DNA of 64,000 nt from an uncultured Rikenellaceae bacterium (lineage in GTDB: Bacteria; Bacteroidota; Bacteroidia; Bacteroidales; Rikenellaceae): assembly GCA_944321925.1 (NCBI GenBank), contig CALUND010000004.1, positions 19,009 through 83,008 on the forward strand, written 5' to 3'. The notes under the pieces are model-generated. The model had not been told where the DNA came from, did not search any database, and was given only the letters and a program-made list of their open reading frames with translations. Both the position numbers and the translations under genes were made by a program. Positions 62,032 through 64,000 of this stretch are shown here, piece by piece (the stretch's first letter is position 1; every line of letters begins with the position of its first letter).

Positions 62032-63573
62032 ATGACCCAGGAAGAACTTTTCAAAAAGTTGGTGGCTCACGCCAAAGAGTATGGATTCATCTTCCCGTCG
62101 AGCGAAATTTACGACGGATTGAGTGCCGTGTACGATTACGGACAGATGGGCGTGGAGCTGAAGAACAACATCAAACGTTACTGGTGGGATGCGATGACGC
62201 GCTTGCACGACAACATCGTGGGTATCGATGCTGCGATTTTCATGCATCCGAAGGTGTGGGAGGCTTCGGGTCATGTCAGTGCTTTCAATGATCCGCTGAT
62301 CGACAACAAGGATTCGAAAAAACGTTATCGGGCCGATGTGCTGATCGAAGATTGGCTCGCCAAACAGGACGAGAAGATTGCCCGTGAGGTGGAGAAGGCT
62401 CGGAAACGTTTCGGCGAGAGTTTCGACGAGGAAAAATACCTTGCTACCTCCCCCCGTGTGGTGGAGCTGGCGGCGAAACGCGACGAGGTCCATCGCCGGA
62501 TGACCGAGGCCCTCAATGCCAACGATTTTACGGAATTGCGTCAGATCATTCTCGATTGTGAGATCGCTTGTCCCATCTCCGGAACCCGGAACTGGACAGA
62601 GGTGCGCCAGTTCAACCTGATGTTCGAAACCAAGGTCGGGTCGGTAGCCGAAGGGGCCAATACGATCTATCTCCGTCCGGAGACTGCCCAGGGTATATTC
62701 GTCAATTTCCTGAATGTGCAGAAAACGGGCCGCATGAAATTGCCGTTCGGAATCGCTCAGATCGGCAAGGCTTTCCGTAACGAGATCGTGGCGCGTCAGT
62801 TCATCTTCCGCATGCGCGAATTCGAACAGATGGAGATGCAGTTCTTCATCCGACCCGGAGAGGAGATGAAATGGTACGAATACTGGAAAACGTTCCGGAT
62901 GAAATGGCACAGAGCATTGGGATTCGGCGACGATAACTACCGTTTCCACGACCACGAGAAACTGGCCCATTATGCGAATGCCGCAGCCGATATCGAATAC
63001 AATTTCCCGTTCGGCTTCAAAGAGGTGGAGGGAATCCATTCGCGTACCGATTTCGATTTGGGCCAACACCAGAAATTCTCCGGTCGTAAAATGCAGTATT
63101 TCGATGCGGAGACGGGCGAGAGTTATGTGCCCTATGTAGTGGAGACCTCCATCGGTGTCGATCGTATGGTGCTTCAGGTACTTTCGGCGGCCTATACGGA
63201 GGAGCGGCTGGAGAATGGCGAGGAGCGTGTCGTGATGCGTTTCCCGGCGGCGCTTGCACCGGTAAAGGCGGCCGTATTGCCTCTTGTCAAGAAGGATGGA
63301 CTGCCGGAATTGGCCCGTGAGATTATTGCCGGGCTGAGGCTCGATTTCAATGTGCAGTACGACGAAAAGGATAGTATTGGAAAGCGGTATCGCCGTCAGG
63401 ATGCGATCGGAACGCCGTTCTGTATTACGGTCGACCATCAGTCGTTGGAGGACGGGACGGTAACGGTTCGTCGGCGTGACGACATGGAGCAGCACCGGGT
63501 CGCTGCGACGGAGTTGCATTCGCTGCTTGAGCGGGAGACCGGGTTTCGCGCTTTGTTTCAAAAACTTGCGTAG
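62032..63573 (+). CDS. glyS: Glycine--tRNA ligase (homodimeric type)
   Basis: 513 residues, single-chain alpha2-type enzyme, not the alpha/beta form of E. coli. Features: GFIFPSSEIYDGLSAVYDYG near the N-terminus, RPETAQGIFVNF (motif 2 region), IGKAFRNEI, and GVDRMVLQVL (motif 3). The C-terminal anticodon-binding domain starts near residue 410 (RFPAALAPVKAAVLPL). It charges tRNA-Gly. Upstream neighbours def/ruvX are divergent. Confidence 0.96.
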   Translation: MTQEELFKKLVAHAKEYGFIFPSSEIYDGLSAVYDYGQMGVELKNNIKRYWWDAMTRLHDNIVGIDAAIFMHPKVWEASGHVSAFNDPLIDNKDSKKRYRADVLIEDWLAKQDEKIAREVEKARKRFGESFDEEKYLATSPRVVELAAKRDEVHRRMTEALNANDFTELRQIILDCEIACPISGTRNWTEVRQFNLMFETKVGSVAEGANTIYLRPETAQGIFVNFLNVQKTGRMKLPFGIAQIGKAFRNEIVARQFIFRMREFEQMEMQFFIRPGEEMKWYEYWKTFRMKWHRALGFGDDNYRFHDHEKLAHYANAAADIEYNFPFGFKEVEGIHSRTDFDLGQHQKFSGRKMQYFDAETGESYVPYVVETSIGVDRMVLQVLSAAYTEERLENGEERVVMRFPAALAPVKAAVLPLVKKDGLPELAREIIAGLRLDFNVQYDEKDSIGKRYRRQDAIGTPFCITVDHQSLEDGTVTVRRRDDMEQHRVAATELHSLLERETGFRALFQKLA

Positions 63574-63622
63574 GATTTGTGCCGACGGATAACGATAAAA
63601 TCGGGAGAAAAGGGGTAGCGCT

Positions 63623-63653
63623 TTTGGAATAACGGGAAAAAGCGTTATCTTTG
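63623..63653 (+). promoter_or_regulatory. Promoter for tRNA-Cys (TTTG, 19 bases, TATCTTTG)
   Basis: TTTG at 63623-63626 and TATCTTTG at 63646-63653, 11 bases before the mature tRNA 5' end. Confidence 0.75.
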
Positions 63654-63664
63654 TCCCCCGAAAT

Positions 63665-63735
63665 GGTCTGATGGCCGAGGGGTTAGGCAAAGGTCTGCAA
63701 AACCTTCTACAGCGGTTCGAATCCGCTTCAGACCT
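63665..63735 (+). tRNA. tRNA-Cys (anticodon GCA)
   Basis: A 71-base cloverleaf: acceptor GGTCTGA/TCAGACC, anticodon stem AAGGT/ACCTT with loop CTGCAAA giving GCA, T-arm GCGG-TTCGAAT-CCGC. Discriminator U73, a Cys identity element. CCA is not encoded. A terminator follows within 6 bases. Confidence 0.95.
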
Positions 63736-63740
63736 CACAG

Positions 63741-63779
63741 AGTCCTTCTACAATGCTTGTAGAGGGACTTTTCTTTTTT
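63741..63779 (+). terminator. Intrinsic terminator after tRNA-Cys
   Basis: A 13-base stem (63741-63753 with 63757-63769, one G-T pair) and 3-base loop, then TTTTCTTTTTTT. Confidence 0.85.
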
Positions 63780-63860
63780 TACGCCGTTTTCTACGCCTGA
63801 TTTCTACTCCAAAGAACTTGTACAAATATAAGGAAAATCATTGTGGCGTGCAACTCCTTT

Positions 63861-64000
63861 TCAGACTCTGTTTCGCTTGATGAATTTCTCCACATCGCTC
63901 TTTTTGAACCATATCTGCCTGCCGCGTTGTGAATAGGCAATCTCTTTTTTGTTTTTCAATTCTTGGGCGAGCGTCAACCCTATGCCGAGGTATTTGGCAA
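63861..64000 (-). CDS. Excisionase-like helix-turn-helix protein, C-terminal end (partial)
   Basis: The frame entering from the right edge on the minus strand encodes 45 complete codons ending in TGA (63861-63863): AKYLGIGLTLAQELKNKKEI then YSQRGRQIWFKKSDVEKFIK. This is the second half of a MerR/excisionase-type winged HTH (AAKYLG... R-G-x2-IWFKKSDVEKF). Such proteins are typical of integrative elements and toxin/phage modules. The local sequence is more AT-rich than the core genes. The 5' part lies outside the window. Confidence 0.75.
   Translation of the reverse strand, partial: AKYLGIGLTLAQELKNKKEIAYSQRGRQIWFKKSDVEKFIKRNRV

Noticed and set aside
61720..63738. Very long minus-strand open frame extending ruvX upstream across glyS
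   Set aside because: It is antisense to glyS, has shadow-like composition, and RuvX homologues begin at the ATG at 61719.
1..64000. CRISPR array or tandem repeats
   Set aside because: No regularly spaced direct repeats were seen anywhere in the window.

Overview
This 64-kb window looks like a stretch of core chromosome from a member of the Bacteroidota, most likely an Alistipes/Rikenellaceae-type gut bacterium. I infer that lineage from several signs: recurrent TAnnTTTG -7 promoter boxes (often with TTG/TTTG about 19-21 bases upstream), a Bacteroidota-type putative porin, BACON-domain and HU/SPOR-domain proteins, a PUR-alpha-like protein, moderately high GC in the genes, and almost no classical Shine-Dalgarno sequences. 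I ran no database search. Every functional call rests on motifs and remembered family sequences.

Layout. 0-9 kb: xseB tail and a zinc-ribbon methyltransferase (+); pssA, porin and lytic transglycosylase (-); manC (+); purE, zupT and a small membrane protein (-); hpt, queE and divIC (+). 9-16.7 kb: ald, a PfkB sugar kinase, ettA, hisS, an S41 protease and a PUR-alpha-like protein (+). 16.9-23 kb: aspS (-), then tadA, a TPR protein, a U32 peptidase-family protein and an rRNA-type methyltransferase (+). 23-37.5 kb: a long minus-strand block with a THUMP-like methyltransferase, comEC, comM, dnaB, ygiQ, queA, infC, thrS, pdxA and a tyrosine phenol-lyase-like enzyme. 37.8-50.4 kb: an SPOUT methyltransferase (-), a secreted esterase-like hydrolase, carA and carB (+), prs, engB, rubredoxin and purB (-), and a BACON/calcineurin lipoprotein (+). 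50.9-64 kb: dnaG and tRNA-Arg (-), an S24-like regulator, ribE, a histidine kinase, lgt and an HU/SPOR protein (+), GtrA and uvrB (-), an unexplained 0.9-kb AT-rich intergenic region, def and ruvX (-), then glyS and tRNA-Cys (+). The last 140 bases are the end of an excisionase-like gene, probably the edge of an integrated element.

The genes are mostly housekeeping: translation (hisS, aspS, thrS, glyS, infC, def, ettA, engB, tRNA modification), purine/pyrimidine supply (purE, purB, hpt, prs, carAB), replication, repair and DNA uptake (dnaB, dnaG, uvrB, ruvX, comM, comEC), and the envelope (pssA, lgt, porin, divIC, SPOR, lytic transglycosylase).

I did not find a clear new multi-gene system. 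The points most worth a second look are: infC with an apparent ATA start and no rpmI-rplT behind it; a tyrosine phenol-lyase-like enzyme with altered cofactor-site motifs; an S24 regulator lacking its catalytic serine, whose probable promoter reads antisense through a tRNA; two genes whose promoter box lies 5 bases from the ATG; the hairpin-rich region at 59.9-60.2 kb; and the tRNA-Cys/excisionase junction at the right edge.
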